From NCBI GenBank assembly GCA_902493275.1, contig CABUOQ010000028.1:1-24210 (forward strand): a stretch of 24,210 nt of DNA, given 5' to 3'. Origin of the DNA: an uncultured Bacillota bacterium (GTDB lineage Bacteria; Bacillota_I; Bacilli_A; RFN20; CAG-449). Below, in pieces: positions 16,165 through 24,181 of this stretch. How positions within the stretch are numbered: position 1 is the stretch's first letter; each line of letters opens with the position of its first letter. A program made the translations under genes and the position numbers. The notes beneath the pieces are model-generated. The model did not search any database. It saw only the letters and a program-made list of their open reading frames with translations, and was not told the DNA's origin.

Positions 16165-17410
16165 ATTTGCCTTTATGCTTTATTTCATCCCAACCTATCT
16201 CTTTTTTTGTAAATACTACTTTTAAAAATAATGGGATAAATGAAGCTAAAAATATCGGATTAAAGAAGAAAGCTTTAACTTTGCTTTTAAATAAATAATC
16301 AGTTTTTCCTTTTTCTGAAGCCAACATACTTGCAGTAAAAATGCCTAACAATAGATATATAGCTAATAATACACTGATAAATCTAGAAAATGCAGATACC
16401 CATTCGATATCTTCATAAACTATAGAAGCTATACCTAATCCAAGGCAAAACAAAAGATATAAAACGACTAATACAATCATTGCAACAAAAGGCCAAATGC
16501 CTAAAGATTTCATAATTTTATTAATTGAACGTGTTTTTTTATTTGCTCGATGAATTTGTTTTCCATATTTTTTTCTAACACTTAAATAACCACTTACCCA
16601 TCTTAATCTTTGAACATTAGATACTTTCATAGTTGTTGGTTGTTCATCATAATAAATCGCATTTTCATTATATGTAGAAGAAAATTTATTAAGTGTAGCC
16701 ACCATTGTAAGTTCATAGTCTTCGGTCAACGAATTAAATGGATATCCACCCCAAGATTCTATAATCGATCCCTTTATATAAAATCCAGTTCCCGTAATTG
16801 TGACATTTAAGTTTTTTTTGGCTCTTTCTTTGTTTCCAAATACGTTTATCATTGAGAAAACTAAAGCCGAACAAGTTGAAACTACAGATTCATTAGGATT
16901 AGTTGGTTTACGATAACCACACGCTAAATCGTATCCCTTATTATATATTGAGTTCATTTGTGACAAATAATCTTTATCTAGATAATTATCTGCATCAAAA
17001 ATAAAATATGCATCATATTTTTTATTTTTAGATAAAATATCTTTTACACATTCATCTAACGCATATCCTTTACGATGACGATTATCTAAATTTGTACGAA
17101 CAAATATTTGCGCACTAAATTCTTTTACGATATCACATGTTGGATCTTCTTCAGACTCTACAATGACATATACATCTTCCATTGATTGATTATATACTTG
17201 ATTTTTAATACTCTCTAAAATATTGCGAATAACTTTAGATTCATTTCTAGCTGGTATCAAAATAGCAAAGCGATTGTCTTTTTCTTCACTAATAACATTT
17301 TTATTTCGAGTACGAGCGATAAACAAACTATAATATATTATCAACATTATAATAATAATGATGATGCCCCATATAGAAAGATCGCCCCAGTACAAAACTT
17401 CTCTAATCAT
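16163..17410 (-). CDS. Processive family 2 glycosyltransferase, membrane-bound
   Basis: A 415-residue membrane enzyme likely to polymerise a sugar from a nucleotide donor at the cytoplasmic face. TM1 is at about 12-32. The GT-A domain starts FAILIPARNE (48-57) and has the metal-binding FDADN (138-142), the catalytic TEDYE (229-233) and the processive hallmark QRLRW (267-271). Three or more C-terminal TM segments follow (about 309-335, 342-368, 388-408). This layout is that of poly-N-acetylglucosamine, hyaluronan and cellulose-type synthases; the product cannot be decided. It has its own promoter at 17430-17458 and a short leader, and no partner export or modification genes are next to it. Confidence 0.9.
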   Translation of the reverse strand: MIREVLYWGDLSIWGIIIIIIMLIIYYSLFIARTRNKNVISEEKDNRFAILIPARNESKVIRNILESIKNQVYNQSMEDVYVIVESEEDPTCDIVKEFSAQIFVRTNLDNRHRKGYALDECVKDILSKNKKYDAYFIFDADNYLDKDYLSQMNSIYNKGYDLACGYRKPTNPNESVVSTCSALVFSMINVFGNKERAKKNLNVTITGTGFYIKGSIIESWGGYPFNSLTEDYELTMVATLNKFSSTYNENAIYYDEQPTTMKVSNVQRLRWVSGYLSVRKKYGKQIHRANKKTRSINKIMKSLGIWPFVAMIVLVVLYLLFCLGLGIASIVYEDIEWVSAFSRFISVLLAIYLLLGIFTASMLASEKGKTDYLFKSKVKAFFFNPIFLASFIPLFLKVVFTKKEIGWDEIKHKGK

Positions 17411-17429
17411 TTATCAAGATCCTAGCAGT

Positions 17430-17458
17430 ATTATTTCATAAATAATAATTTTTTTCAA
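17430..17458 (-). promoter_or_regulatory. Promoter of the glycosyltransferase gene
   Basis: On the minus strand a -35 TTGAAA (17458-17453) and a -10 AATAAT (17435-17430), with exactly 17 bases between, predict a start near 17423. The leader to ATG 17410 would be only about 13 bases and contains AGGA. Confidence 0.6.
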
Positions 17459-17481
17459 ATATTGATATATTAAATATTAAC

Positions 17482-17988
17482 TTATTTAAATATAGTACTA
17501 TAAGCTTGGCAAAGTGTTTCCAAACTCATCTTTGCATTCGCGGGTGAAGTAGAAGGTAAAGCATATGCTAATGATAAGTATTCTGGAAAATGTCTTTTAA
17601 AAAGTGAATATGCTTTTTGACCATTTAAAAATATTTTTTCAATCGGATAGTTATCCATAATTTCTTTTAAATTTATGCATGTTACATCTTTTATAGAACT
17701 ATCACTTGAATTATTAATTGAGCAAGAAAAAATCACATCATATAAAGCTATTTTGTATCTTTTTAAGAAATCTTTCTTTTCCTCTACGCTTTTTGAAGCA
17801 ACATTTTCTTTAGTTAATAATCCTAATACTTTATAAAATCTATTTTGAGGATGCATATAATAGAAATTATTTTCTCTTGATTTCACACTAGGAAAAGACC
17901 CTAAAATTAAAATTTTAGAGTCTTCATTTATAAATAATGGGAATTGATGTTCAATAATTTTATGGCAAGAAATGGCCTGTTTCTTCAT
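17482..17988 (-). CDS. Deoxyinosine (hypoxanthine) DNA glycosylase, UDG superfamily
   Basis: A small repair enzyme expected to excise deaminated bases, chiefly hypoxanthine, from DNA. From ATG 17988 it has 168 residues; a GTG at 18009 would add seven, and neither has a strong ribosome site. The uracil-DNA-glycosylase-fold motifs of the hypoxanthine glycosylase group are plain: ILGSFPSVKSRE followed by FYYMHPQNRFYKVLG near the N-terminus, and the C-terminal LPSTSPANA. It overlaps the end of the aldo/keto reductase gene by 29 bases and belongs to the same minus-strand operon. Function is assigned from family resemblance; mismatch uracil activity is also possible in this superfamily. Confidence 0.88.
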   Translation of the reverse strand: MKKQAISCHKIIEHQFPLFINEDSKILILGSFPSVKSRENNFYYMHPQNRFYKVLGLLTKENVASKSVEEKKDFLKRYKIALYDVIFSCSINNSSDSSIKDVTCINLKEIMDNYPIEKIFLNGQKAYSLFKRHFPEYLSLAYALPSTSPANAKMSLETLCQAYSTIFK

Positions 17989-18847
17989 ATATTTTATACC
18001 AATCTTCACGAGTTAATTCAATTTTTTCTCCTTCTAAAGATTCATAAATATGTTTGAAATCCATCGACCCATTAACAACCATAAGATTCTTATCTATTCT
18101 TAATAAAAATGCTGTAGCAATGGCGCATTTAGAAGTATGGTATTTTGAAGCAAATTTAGTTAAAACTTGATTATATTGAGGATATTTTTCTTCATCAAAT
18201 ATACATCCATCAAAGAATCCAACTTGAAAAGGACTCCAACATTGAATAATTATATTTTCTTTTTTTAAATAGAAAAGTAAATCATCATTGCTTCGAGATG
18301 TCTTAGAAAGAGGGACATTACAATACATCGTTTGATCTAACATCAAAGTATTTCCTAAGCCTAATTGAACTTGATTATATTCTATTTTACATTTTAAAGT
18401 TTGCTTTAAGTATTCTATTTCCATAATAGTAAAGTTAGATAATCCAAAATGTTTAACCAGATCATTTTCCATCAGATAATTTATTGCTTTAGCAATTTCT
18501 TCATTATCCATCAAAATGTCTGGACGATGTAAAAGCAAACAATCTAAACAATCGATATTCATTCTTTTTAACGATTCTCTTGTCGCTTTAATAATATAAT
18601 CATAGCTAGAATCATAGCCACGATAATCATGACAAATACCGACTTTAGTTTGAATATACATCTTATTTCTTAAAGAAGGATTATTTTGTAAAACCTTACC
18701 TAATAATGTCTCACAATACGTATTGCCATATATATCCGCGATATCAAAAAAATAAATTCCTTCATTTAAGCAATCTAATATAAGTTTTTCTAATTCTTTC
18801 TCGCTCAAACATGAGCTTCTCATTAAACCTAAAGCAATTCTACTCAT
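17960..18847 (-). CDS. Aldo/keto reductase
   Basis: A 295-residue NADPH-type oxidoreductase of the aldo/keto reductase superfamily, close in layout to E. coli YdhF. The catalytic tetrad can be placed: Asp35 and Tyr40 in FDIADIYG, Lys68 in IQTKVG and His107 in LLLHRPD. The barrel continues with GLSNF, the NQVQLG strand and the cofactor-side CWSPFQ. The carbonyl substrate is unknown. The ATG (18847) lies inside the end of the upstream membrane-protein gene, sharing eight bases, and its own end overlaps the DNA glycosylase gene, so the three genes form a tight operon. Confidence 0.92.
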   Translation of the reverse strand: MSRIALGLMRSSCLSEKELEKLILDCLNEGIYFFDIADIYGNTYCETLLGKVLQNNPSLRNKMYIQTKVGICHDYRGYDSSYDYIIKATRESLKRMNIDCLDCLLLHRPDILMDNEEIAKAINYLMENDLVKHFGLSNFTIMEIEYLKQTLKCKIEYNQVQLGLGNTLMLDQTMYCNVPLSKTSRSNDDLLFYLKKENIIIQCWSPFQVGFFDGCIFDEEKYPQYNQVLTKFASKYHTSKCAIATAFLLRIDKNLMVVNGSMDFKHIYESLEGEKIELTREDWYKIYEETGHFLP

Positions 18848-19295
18848 TAGCTAAACCTCTATTTAGTTTTCTTTGTTTAATTAAAGCGATTAATAAAATC
18901 ACGATTGATAAAATATTTAGCAAGATATGTATTACCGCTAAAACGACATGATAAATGAGATTTGGTCCAACAAAAACAATTAAAAACATTATGCCTGCAA
19001 CGATAAAAACTAAACTACTTATAATAGTTATGATAGCCATTGCTGTTGCAACTTGTTTCTTCTTAAAGAATTGTAAAATGATATTTATGAATAATAGAAT
19101 CGCTGAAGTAATTAAAGGATAAATCGATAAAATAACAAAAACAAAAACAGAAAGTCCAGCGCCTTCTGGATTATCTCCGCTTGTAGAATAATTAGCAAAA
19201 TTAAATAATATTAAATAACCAATAAAACAAAGCAAATTAATTAAATTATTAATGCCTGAAGTTATCTTTTCAATTTTAGAATATTTTGATAACAT
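18840..19295 (-). CDS. Four-TM membrane protein, unknown function
   Basis: A 151-residue protein with four hydrophobic segments (about 18-36, 50-72, 80-105 and 108-138) and a basic C-terminal tail. ATG 19295 is supported by a strong AGGAGGAA ribosome site; an in-frame start 10 codons earlier would include that site in the coding sequence and is rejected. It is the first gene of the operon with the aldo/keto reductase and DNA glycosylase, and is divergent from the two-component system. No family recognised. Confidence 0.78.
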   Translation of the reverse strand: MLSKYSKIEKITSGINNLINLLCFIGYLILFNFANYSTSGDNPEGAGLSVFVFVILSIYPLITSAILLFINIILQFFKKKQVATAMAIITIISSLVFIVAGIMFLIVFVGPNLIYHVVLAVIHILLNILSIVILLIALIKQRKLNRGLANE

Positions 19296-19392
19296 AGTAT
19301 TTCCTCCTATATCAATATAATACACTTTTATTAAAAATAATTGAATACAACAACTTGCTAAAAATCTTAAATATTCATATTTTTTTAAATAA

Positions 19393-19427
19393 TTAACAAA
19401 ATTTTAACAATTATTTATTATTATATA
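19393..19427 (+). promoter_or_regulatory. PhoP-box-like direct repeats and promoter of the response regulator
   Basis: TTAACAA occurs at 19393-19399 and 19404-19410, exactly 11 bases apart (hexamer plus 5), the spacing of OmpR/PhoP-family operators. A -10-like tatata (19422-19427) begins 12 bases after the second TTAACA. The arrangement suggests that the regulator encoded downstream controls its own promoter. Compare the repeats at 22474-22501. Confidence 0.6.
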
Positions 19428-19462
19428 TTAAACTAATTAAAACTATTAAAAGTGGAGGAATT

Positions 19463-20137
19463 ATGCTAAATAAAATTCTTGTAGCAGAAGATGATGTCGA
19501 TATAAACAATTTAGTTTGTACATATCTTAGAAATTCGGGATTTGAAGCAATAGCATGTTTTGATGGTCAACAGGCTTTAGAGGTATTTAATAAAACTCAA
19601 TTCTCATTAATTATTAGTGATATAATGATGCCTAAAATGGATGGATATACCTTAGCAAATAACATCCGTCAAATTAATACCTTGGTTCCTATTTTATTTT
19701 TAACCGCTTTAGATGATAAACCTTCCAAGCAATATAGTTTTTTAATTGGTGTTGATGATTATATAGTTAAACCTTTTGACGCTGATTTACTTATTCTTCG
19801 AATAAAAGCTCTTTTAAGAAGATGCAATATTAACGAAAAAAAAGAAATAGTTGTTGGCAACTTAAGAATGGATCAAGAAGAACATACTTCTTATGTAGAC
19901 AATAATGAATTATTATTAACCGTAAGAGAATTTGATATATTATATAAACTTTTATCTTATCCAAAAAAAACTTTTACTCGCACGCAGTTGATGAATGAGT
20001 TTTGGGACTATGATTCTTCAGCAACTTCTAGGACAGTAGACGTATATATGGCAAAGATTCGTGAAAAAACTTCATCATGCAATGGATTTGAAATTATCAC
20101 TGTGCATGGTCTTGGTTATAAGGCAATATTAAAATGA
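19463..20137 (+). CDS. OmpR/PhoB-type response regulator
   Basis: A 224-residue two-component regulator. The receiver domain has the acidic pocket around Glu9-Asp11, phospho-acceptor Asp53 in IISDIMMPKMDG, Thr81 in FLTAL and Lys103 in YIVKPF. The C-terminal winged helix (about 128-224) has LTVREFDILYKLLSYPKKTFTR and ends with RTVDVYMAKIREK and TVHGLGYKA, the OmpR class. A strong GGAGG site precedes ATG 19463. The stop overlaps the kinase start by four bases (ATGA). TTAACA direct repeats in its promoter suggest autoregulation. Confidence 0.96.
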   Translation: MLNKILVAEDDVDINNLVCTYLRNSGFEAIACFDGQQALEVFNKTQFSLIISDIMMPKMDGYTLANNIRQINTLVPILFLTALDDKPSKQYSFLIGVDDYIVKPFDADLLILRIKALLRRCNINEKKEIVVGNLRMDQEEHTSYVDNNELLLTVREFDILYKLLSYPKKTFTRTQLMNEFWDYDSSATSRTVDVYMAKIREKTSSCNGFEIITVHGLGYKAILK

Positions 20138-21171
20138 AAAAGAAAAAAATTAGATCAACAATAATTGGTGGAATATTATTATTTTTATCATTGTCTATCG
20201 CTTTTACAATTTCAATTGTTACTTATGATTATATAAATAAAATAATCGATAATAATTTTTTAATTTCTTTAATAATGTTTATAGTATTATTAATTCTCTC
20301 TTTAACATATACAATAATCGATATTGTTAGACGAAAGTTAACCATCGATCATCCCCTTAATAAGATATTAACTGCAACCGATCAAATTGCTCACGGAAAT
20401 TTTAAAGTAAATTTAGAAATAAATCATTCTCCTAATAAATATGATGATTTCGATTATATCATGGAAAACATTAATAAAATGACTAATGAATTAGCCCAAA
20501 CTGAAATCGTACATAACGATTTTATTTCTAATATCTCTCATGAATTAAAAACTCCTTTAACAATAATTCAAAGCTATGCTCTTGCTTTACAGAATGAACA
20601 TCTATCAAAAGAAGATAAAGAAAAATATTTACAAATACTGCAACAAACATCTAAAAAATTATCTACTTTAATAACTAATGTCCTTAAATTAAATAAACTA
20701 GAAAACCAAAAATTAAAATTAGAAAAGGAAAAATTAAATTTTACCGATATTGTTTCAACCTGCATATTACAATTTGAGGAACTATTAGACAAGAAAAATA
20801 TCCATGTGGAATGCCATTTAGAAGATGTAGAAATTGTCTCTATTAAAGATTATCTAGAAATTATTTGCAATAACTTAATATCTAACGCGATTAAATTTAG
20901 CTATGATAATGGATCTATTCGAATTTCATTAACTGAAGGTATTAACAAAATTATACTAACTATAAGCGATGATGGGTGTGGCATCCCTAAAGAGATTGGA
21001 AATCATATATTTGATAAATTTTATCAAGGCGACACATCTCATTTTAAAGAGGGAAATGGTCTTGGCTTAGCTCTAGTAAAAAAGGTTATCGATATTATAG
21101 GAGGAAGCATTATTGTCGATAGCGAAATAAATAAGGGCAGCACTTTTAAAATAGAATTAAATAAAATGTAA
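20134..21171 (+). CDS. Sensor histidine kinase with very short extracellular loop
   Basis: A 345-residue membrane kinase pairing with the regulator just upstream. Two TM segments (about 10-31 and 42-64) leave only about 10 residues outside, as in intramembrane-sensing kinases (BceS/LiaS types) that read membrane or transporter states. A HAMP-like linker follows (68-122). The H-box FISNISHELKTPL contains His136. The ATP domain has the N-box NNLISNAIKFS (246-256), the G1 box DDGCGIP (279-285), an F-box-like FDKFYQG and the G2 box GNGLGLAL (307-314). The gene is followed with a one-base gap by a membrane protein gene, which may feed it the signal. Confidence 0.95.
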   Translation: MKKKKIRSTIIGGILLFLSLSIAFTISIVTYDYINKIIDNNFLISLIMFIVLLILSLTYTIIDIVRRKLTIDHPLNKILTATDQIAHGNFKVNLEINHSPNKYDDFDYIMENINKMTNELAQTEIVHNDFISNISHELKTPLTIIQSYALALQNEHLSKEDKEKYLQILQQTSKKLSTLITNVLKLNKLENQKLKLEKEKLNFTDIVSTCILQFEELLDKKNIHVECHLEDVEIVSIKDYLEIICNNLISNAIKFSYDNGSIRISLTEGINKIILTISDDGCGIPKEIGNHIFDKFYQGDTSHFKEGNGLGLALVKKVIDIIGGSIIVDSEINKGSTFKIELNKM

Positions 21172-21172
21172 T

Positions 21173-22093
21173 ATGAAAAAATCAAAATTATTAACTTTCA
21201 TCTTTAATCCACCTGTTTGGTTAATCGTCATTAACTTTATTTTGACGCTCTGTTGTATTATTGGGTCTATTATCATCATAAATATAACTGCACCAATATT
21301 TTTGTCATATATTGTATATGCTATATCAGCAATATCGCTTGCATATACCATATTTAATTTAATAAAAAATCATAAAAAGATAAAAAATAACTTTAAAAAA
21401 TTATTAAATAAATATAATTTAACTAGCAACATTATCAATGATTATAATTATAGAAATAATGTATTTCTTTGCATTAGTACTTTAACTAACTTATGCTTTG
21501 CTATTTTTAATAGCGTATTTGCTATTATGTTTTATTCACTATGGAATATCACTATTGCTATATATTATTTTATATTATGTCTTATTCGTGGCACATTATT
21601 TATATCATCTAAAAAGATTGAGAAAAAATATCAAGATGATAAAGAAAAATATTTACATAAAATAAATATTTTTCAATTATGTGGCTTAAGCATTATGCTC
21701 CTTGAAATTGCTATGTCTAGCATGGTAACATTAATGATTTTTTCTTATAAACCTATAAGTGGTTCTAGTATCCTTGCTATTGGATCCGCAGCTTATACTT
21801 TTTATAAATTAACTTTATCAATTGTGAATATTATCAAAGTAAAAAAATTAAAAGACCCTATTTTCCAAGCATATCGAAATTTGGGAATAATCGATGCCTT
21901 AATAGCGTTATTATCTTTACAAGTTTCTCTTATTGCAGTATTTTCAGAAAAGCAAAATGATATGTTAGCCCTAAACGCAACAATCGGATTTTTAATTTGT
22001 AGTGTTACTATAGGCATTAGTCTATACATGATAGTCTCTGCTTATAAGATCAAAAAAACATTAAAGGAGAACGATAAATATGGAAAACAATAA
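21173..22093 (+). CDS. Polytopic membrane protein in the two-component operon
   Basis: A 306-residue protein with about eight hydrophobic segments in pairs (about 14-38, 41-63, 96-118, 121-141, 165-188, 195-213, 238-258 and 264-290), separated by basic loops such as KKIEKKYQDDKEKYLHK. It starts one base after the kinase stop with no ribosome site of its own, and its end overlaps the next gene by 14 bases, so it belongs firmly to the two-component operon. I do not recognise the family. Given the kinase's short loop, it may be a sensor or accessory partner, or an effector; inferred from position. Confidence 0.75.
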   Translation: MKKSKLLTFIFNPPVWLIVINFILTLCCIIGSIIIINITAPIFLSYIVYAISAISLAYTIFNLIKNHKKIKNNFKKLLNKYNLTSNIINDYNYRNNVFLCISTLTNLCFAIFNSVFAIMFYSLWNITIAIYYFILCLIRGTLFISSKKIEKKYQDDKEKYLHKINIFQLCGLSIMLLEIAMSSMVTLMIFSYKPISGSSILAIGSAAYTFYKLTLSIVNIIKVKKLKDPIFQAYRNLGIIDALIALLSLQVSLIAVFSEKQNDMLALNATIGFLICSVTIGISLYMIVSAYKIKKTLKENDKYGKQ

Positions 22094-22472
22094 ATTTACT
22101 TACTCTTATTATTCACCTGATGAAAATCAAAGAAAAGAAATTGAAAATATTCGAAAACAATATTTGTCAAAAGATTTAATGGAAAATAAATTTGATAAAT
22201 TAAAAAAATTAAACTCACATATCAAGAAAGTTTCTTATTCTATAGGTTTTGCTTGGGGAGTAATTGCAGTATTAACCTTTGGATGTGGGCTTAGTTTGAT
22301 TCTTTCGTATCAACAATATATTTTAGGTTCAATAATCGGCATTATTGGATTTATCATCGGTTTATTTACCCATCCTCTTTATAAATTAATTTTAAAAAAT
22401 TTAAAAAACAAACATCGTCAAACAATTTTAACACTTTGCGATGAGCTTTTACCTGATAAAGAAAAAGAGTAA
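22080..22472 (+). CDS. Small two-TM protein, paralogue of the next gene
   Basis: A 130-residue protein with a charged helical N-terminus (about 14-50, IENIRKQYLSK then LKKLNSHIKKV), two TM segments (about 53-76 and 80-102) and a short C-terminal helix ending LLPDKEKE. An AAAGGAG site lies 11 bases before ATG 22080, inside the previous gene. It shares order and sequence with the protein at 22578-22922: IRxQYxxK near the start, a FxWGxxxxLxxGxGxxL first TM, a GIIGxxxG-type second TM and xYxLYxxxLKxxxxK after it. Function unknown; the last gene of the two-component operon. Confidence 0.8.
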   Translation: MENNKFTYSYYSPDENQRKEIENIRKQYLSKDLMENKFDKLKKLNSHIKKVSYSIGFAWGVIAVLTFGCGLSLILSYQQYILGSIIGIIGFIIGLFTHPLYKLILKNLKNKHRQTILTLCDELLPDKEKE

Positions 22473-22473
22473 T

Positions 22474-22518
22474 TTTACAAAACTTTTACAAATAAATTAC
22501 AAATCACCAATATATAAT
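22474..22518 (+). promoter_or_regulatory. Triple TTWACA repeats and promoter before the last membrane gene
   Basis: TTTACA (22474-22479), TTTACA (22485-22490) and ATTACA (22496-22501) are each exactly 11 bases apart, and a consensus -10 tataat lies at 22513-22518. The distance from the last repeat to the -10 (11 bases) nearly equals that in front of the response regulator gene (12 bases). Probably an operator for the same regulator. Confidence 0.6.
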
Positions 22519-22577
22519 TATAAGTTTAGCAATATTCATTATTTATCATATCTTTGTAAAAACAAAGGAGAATATAT

Positions 22578-22922
22578 ATGGACAAAACACAAAAAGAAAC
22601 AGTTTTAAAAATTCGTGAACAATACGAAAAGAAAGAAGCAAATGAAACAAGTGAATTAATCGCGTTAGATAAAAAGGTAAAAAAACCTTGTTTAATATTC
22701 ACTTTCATTTGGGGTATATTAGGTTGCCTAATATTAGGAACTGGAATGTGCTTAGCAATGAAAATCATTGGAAACTTACCAATACTTGGAATTATAATTG
22801 GCATCGTTGGAATTATAATGGTCAGCATTAATTATTCACTATATCATTTTTTCTTAAAAAAACGAAAAGAAAAATACGCTTCTAAAATAATAGATTTAAG
22901 TAATAATCTTTTACATGAATAA
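22578..22922 (+). CDS. Small two-TM protein, likely regulon member
   Basis: A 114-residue paralogue of the preceding protein: a charged N-terminal helix with IREQYEKKEANE, LDKKVKKP, a first TM (about 38-62, FIWGILGCLILGTGMCL), a second TM (about 65-88, GIIIGIVGIIM), then YHFFLKKRKEKY and a final helix. An AAAGGAG site lies eight bases before ATG 22578. Unlike its neighbour it has its own promoter with triple TTWACA repeats and its own terminator, so it can be induced separately. The role is unknown; small membrane proteins controlled by envelope-stress systems often protect the membrane or feed back on the kinase, but that is only analogy. Confidence 0.8.
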   Translation: MDKTQKETVLKIREQYEKKEANETSELIALDKKVKKPCLIFTFIWGILGCLILGTGMCLAMKIIGNLPILGIIIGIVGIIMVSINYSLYHFFLKKRKEKYASKIIDLSNNLLHE

Positions 22923-22940
22923 TAAATAGATATCCATACA

Positions 22941-22996
22941 AAAACTCAAAGCATTATCCTAGAACTTAGGAAACTAAACTTTGAGTTTTCTTTTTC
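22941..22996 (+). terminator. Intrinsic terminator after the two-component region
   Basis: An 11-bp stem pairs 22941-22951 with 22979-22989 (aaaactcaaag/ctttgagtttt) around a loop that can itself pair CCTA (22958-22961) with TAGG (22967-22970). It is followed by a T-rich run to 22996. Confidence 0.85.
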
Positions 22997-23025
22997 ACAA
23001 ATTTTAATAATTTATCAATAATGCT

Positions 23026-23130
23026 TTATATTCCCAACATAATGCTTTTTCTTGTATTTTCAATAAACTTTTTTCTACTTTTAAATATTTGTAATTGTTC
23101 TTTTGTAGCAATTCTCTTCAATTTTAGCAT
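23026..23130 (-). CDS. Possible 34-residue peptide downstream of the HNH gene
   Basis: A short minus-strand frame, ATG 23130 to TAA 23026, encodes a basic helical peptide (begins MLKLKRIATKEQLQIF). It lies 40 bases after the HNH gene and has no clear ribosome site. A second short frame in another phase, starting at a GTG overlapping the HNH stop and reading GEIIQPTYLLNAKIEE, covers part of the same stretch. Either could be a peptide or the decayed 3' remains of a gene. Weak evidence. Confidence 0.2.
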   Translation of the reverse strand: MLKLKRIATKEQLQIFKSRKKFIENTRKSIMLGI

Positions 23131-23169
23131 TTAATAAATAAGTCGGTTGAATAATTTCACCTTTTAAAT

Positions 23170-24006
23170 TCACCAATATTTTTTATACGTATCTCCTTTT
23201 TCCACATTACACTTATGACATAATGTTTGTAAATTATCATAAGTTGATTTCCCACCCTTTGCAATCGGCAATATATGGTCTATCTCAAGTTGAGCATATC
23301 TTTCAGAAACACCACATTTACAACATCTATACCCGTCACGTTCATAAATTGAAAATCTCATTTTATTGGAAACTTTACCACGTTCAACTCTGCAAAGTGA
23401 ATTCCATATTTCGCAATCATTATAAAATGTTCCGTTTTTATTATTTATTCTTTTTATAAGAGCCAAAATATCACTATCATAGAAAACCTCTGATTTTTTT
23501 GCATATATATGACCATTTAGAGTAGAACAATATAAAGTAATAGTTACAATGAGTTGCAATATTGGCTTTTGTAAAAGATTGTTTTTAAATAATTGTTTCT
23601 CTTTTGTAATCAATTTTTCGAGTTTTAAATGTTTAATCGGATTTTTAAATCTTCCAAAATTAGATATCATTTTGACTTCACCCAAATAGTTTGAATACAA
23701 TTGTTTGTTTTCAGAAATTTTTTTTATTTGAACGATTATTTTTTTGTTGATAAATTGTAATTGATAGATTAAATAATCTTCACAAGAAATTGTATCATAA
23801 AAATTTTCGTTATCGTATGTATGACATTGGTCAAAACTTATATTTTGATTAAATTTATAACGACTATTTATTTCATTTAATAGTTGTAAGCAAATACTAT
23901 TTTGTATTACAAAATCATTATACTTTTGTTGTATAAAATTATATATGAAAAATATGACCATGCTAACCAAAATAATAAAAATGATTATATAAAATATAGG
24001 CGACAT
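23170..24006 (-). CDS. Membrane-anchored HNH endonuclease
   Basis: A 278-residue protein with one N-terminal TM segment (about 4-24), a middle region of about 190 residues with no family I recognise, and a C-terminal HNH nuclease domain (about 217-278). The domain begins MRFSIYERDGYRC and has the zinc-binding pairs Cys228/Cys231 and Cys263/Cys266, the catalytic LEIDHILP with Asp243-His244, Asn258 in TYDNLQTLC, and Asn267 after the last Cys. Most HNH nucleases of this type are soluble, so the anchor is unusual. With an N-in, C-out helix the nuclease would be outside the cell. A GAGGG site precedes ATG 24006 and a promoter lies at 24031-24059. Possible roles are defence at the membrane, DNA uptake or nutrient scavenging; none is shown. 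Confidence 0.88.
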   Translation of the reverse strand: MSPIFYIIIFIILVSMVIFFIYNFIQQKYNDFVIQNSICLQLLNEINSRYKFNQNISFDQCHTYDNENFYDTISCEDYLIYQLQFINKKIIVQIKKISENKQLYSNYLGEVKMISNFGRFKNPIKHLKLEKLITKEKQLFKNNLLQKPILQLIVTITLYCSTLNGHIYAKKSEVFYDSDILALIKRINNKNGTFYNDCEIWNSLCRVERGKVSNKMRFSIYERDGYRCCKCGVSERYAQLEIDHILPIAKGGKSTYDNLQTLCHKCNVEKGDTYKKYW

Positions 24007-24030
24007 ATTTTAACCCTCACATATTAAATA

Positions 24031-24059
24031 ATTATAGCACGTATTATTTTATATAGTAA
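24031..24059 (-). promoter_or_regulatory. Promoter of the HNH gene
   Basis: On the minus strand a consensus -10 TATAAT (24036-24031) has TTACTA 17 bases upstream (24059-24054) as a moderate -35. The leader to ATG 24006 is about 18 bases and contains the GAGGG ribosome site. Confidence 0.6.
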
Positions 24060-24156
24060 TAAATGCCAATGGTTTTCAAGTATTAGCGTGAATTATTGTT
24101 ACACAAAAAAGTAAAAGCAACAATCAAAAGAAAAATCTAAAAAGGTATCAAAGAAG

Positions 24157-24181
24157 TATACGTTAAAATTTAACACGTATA
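24157..24181. repeat. Inverted repeat at the right edge
   Basis: TATACG (24157-24162) pairs with CGTATA (24176-24181), and inside it TTAA pairs with TTAA around a 3-base loop. There is no T run next to it on the plus strand, so it is not a clear terminator. It could be an operator or part of a structure continuing beyond the window. No gene was seen in 24060-24210. Confidence 0.35.

Noticed and set aside
22526..22828. Minus-strand frame opposite the last two-TM protein
   Set aside because: It is antisense to a gene with a good ribosome site, a paralogue and its own promoter.
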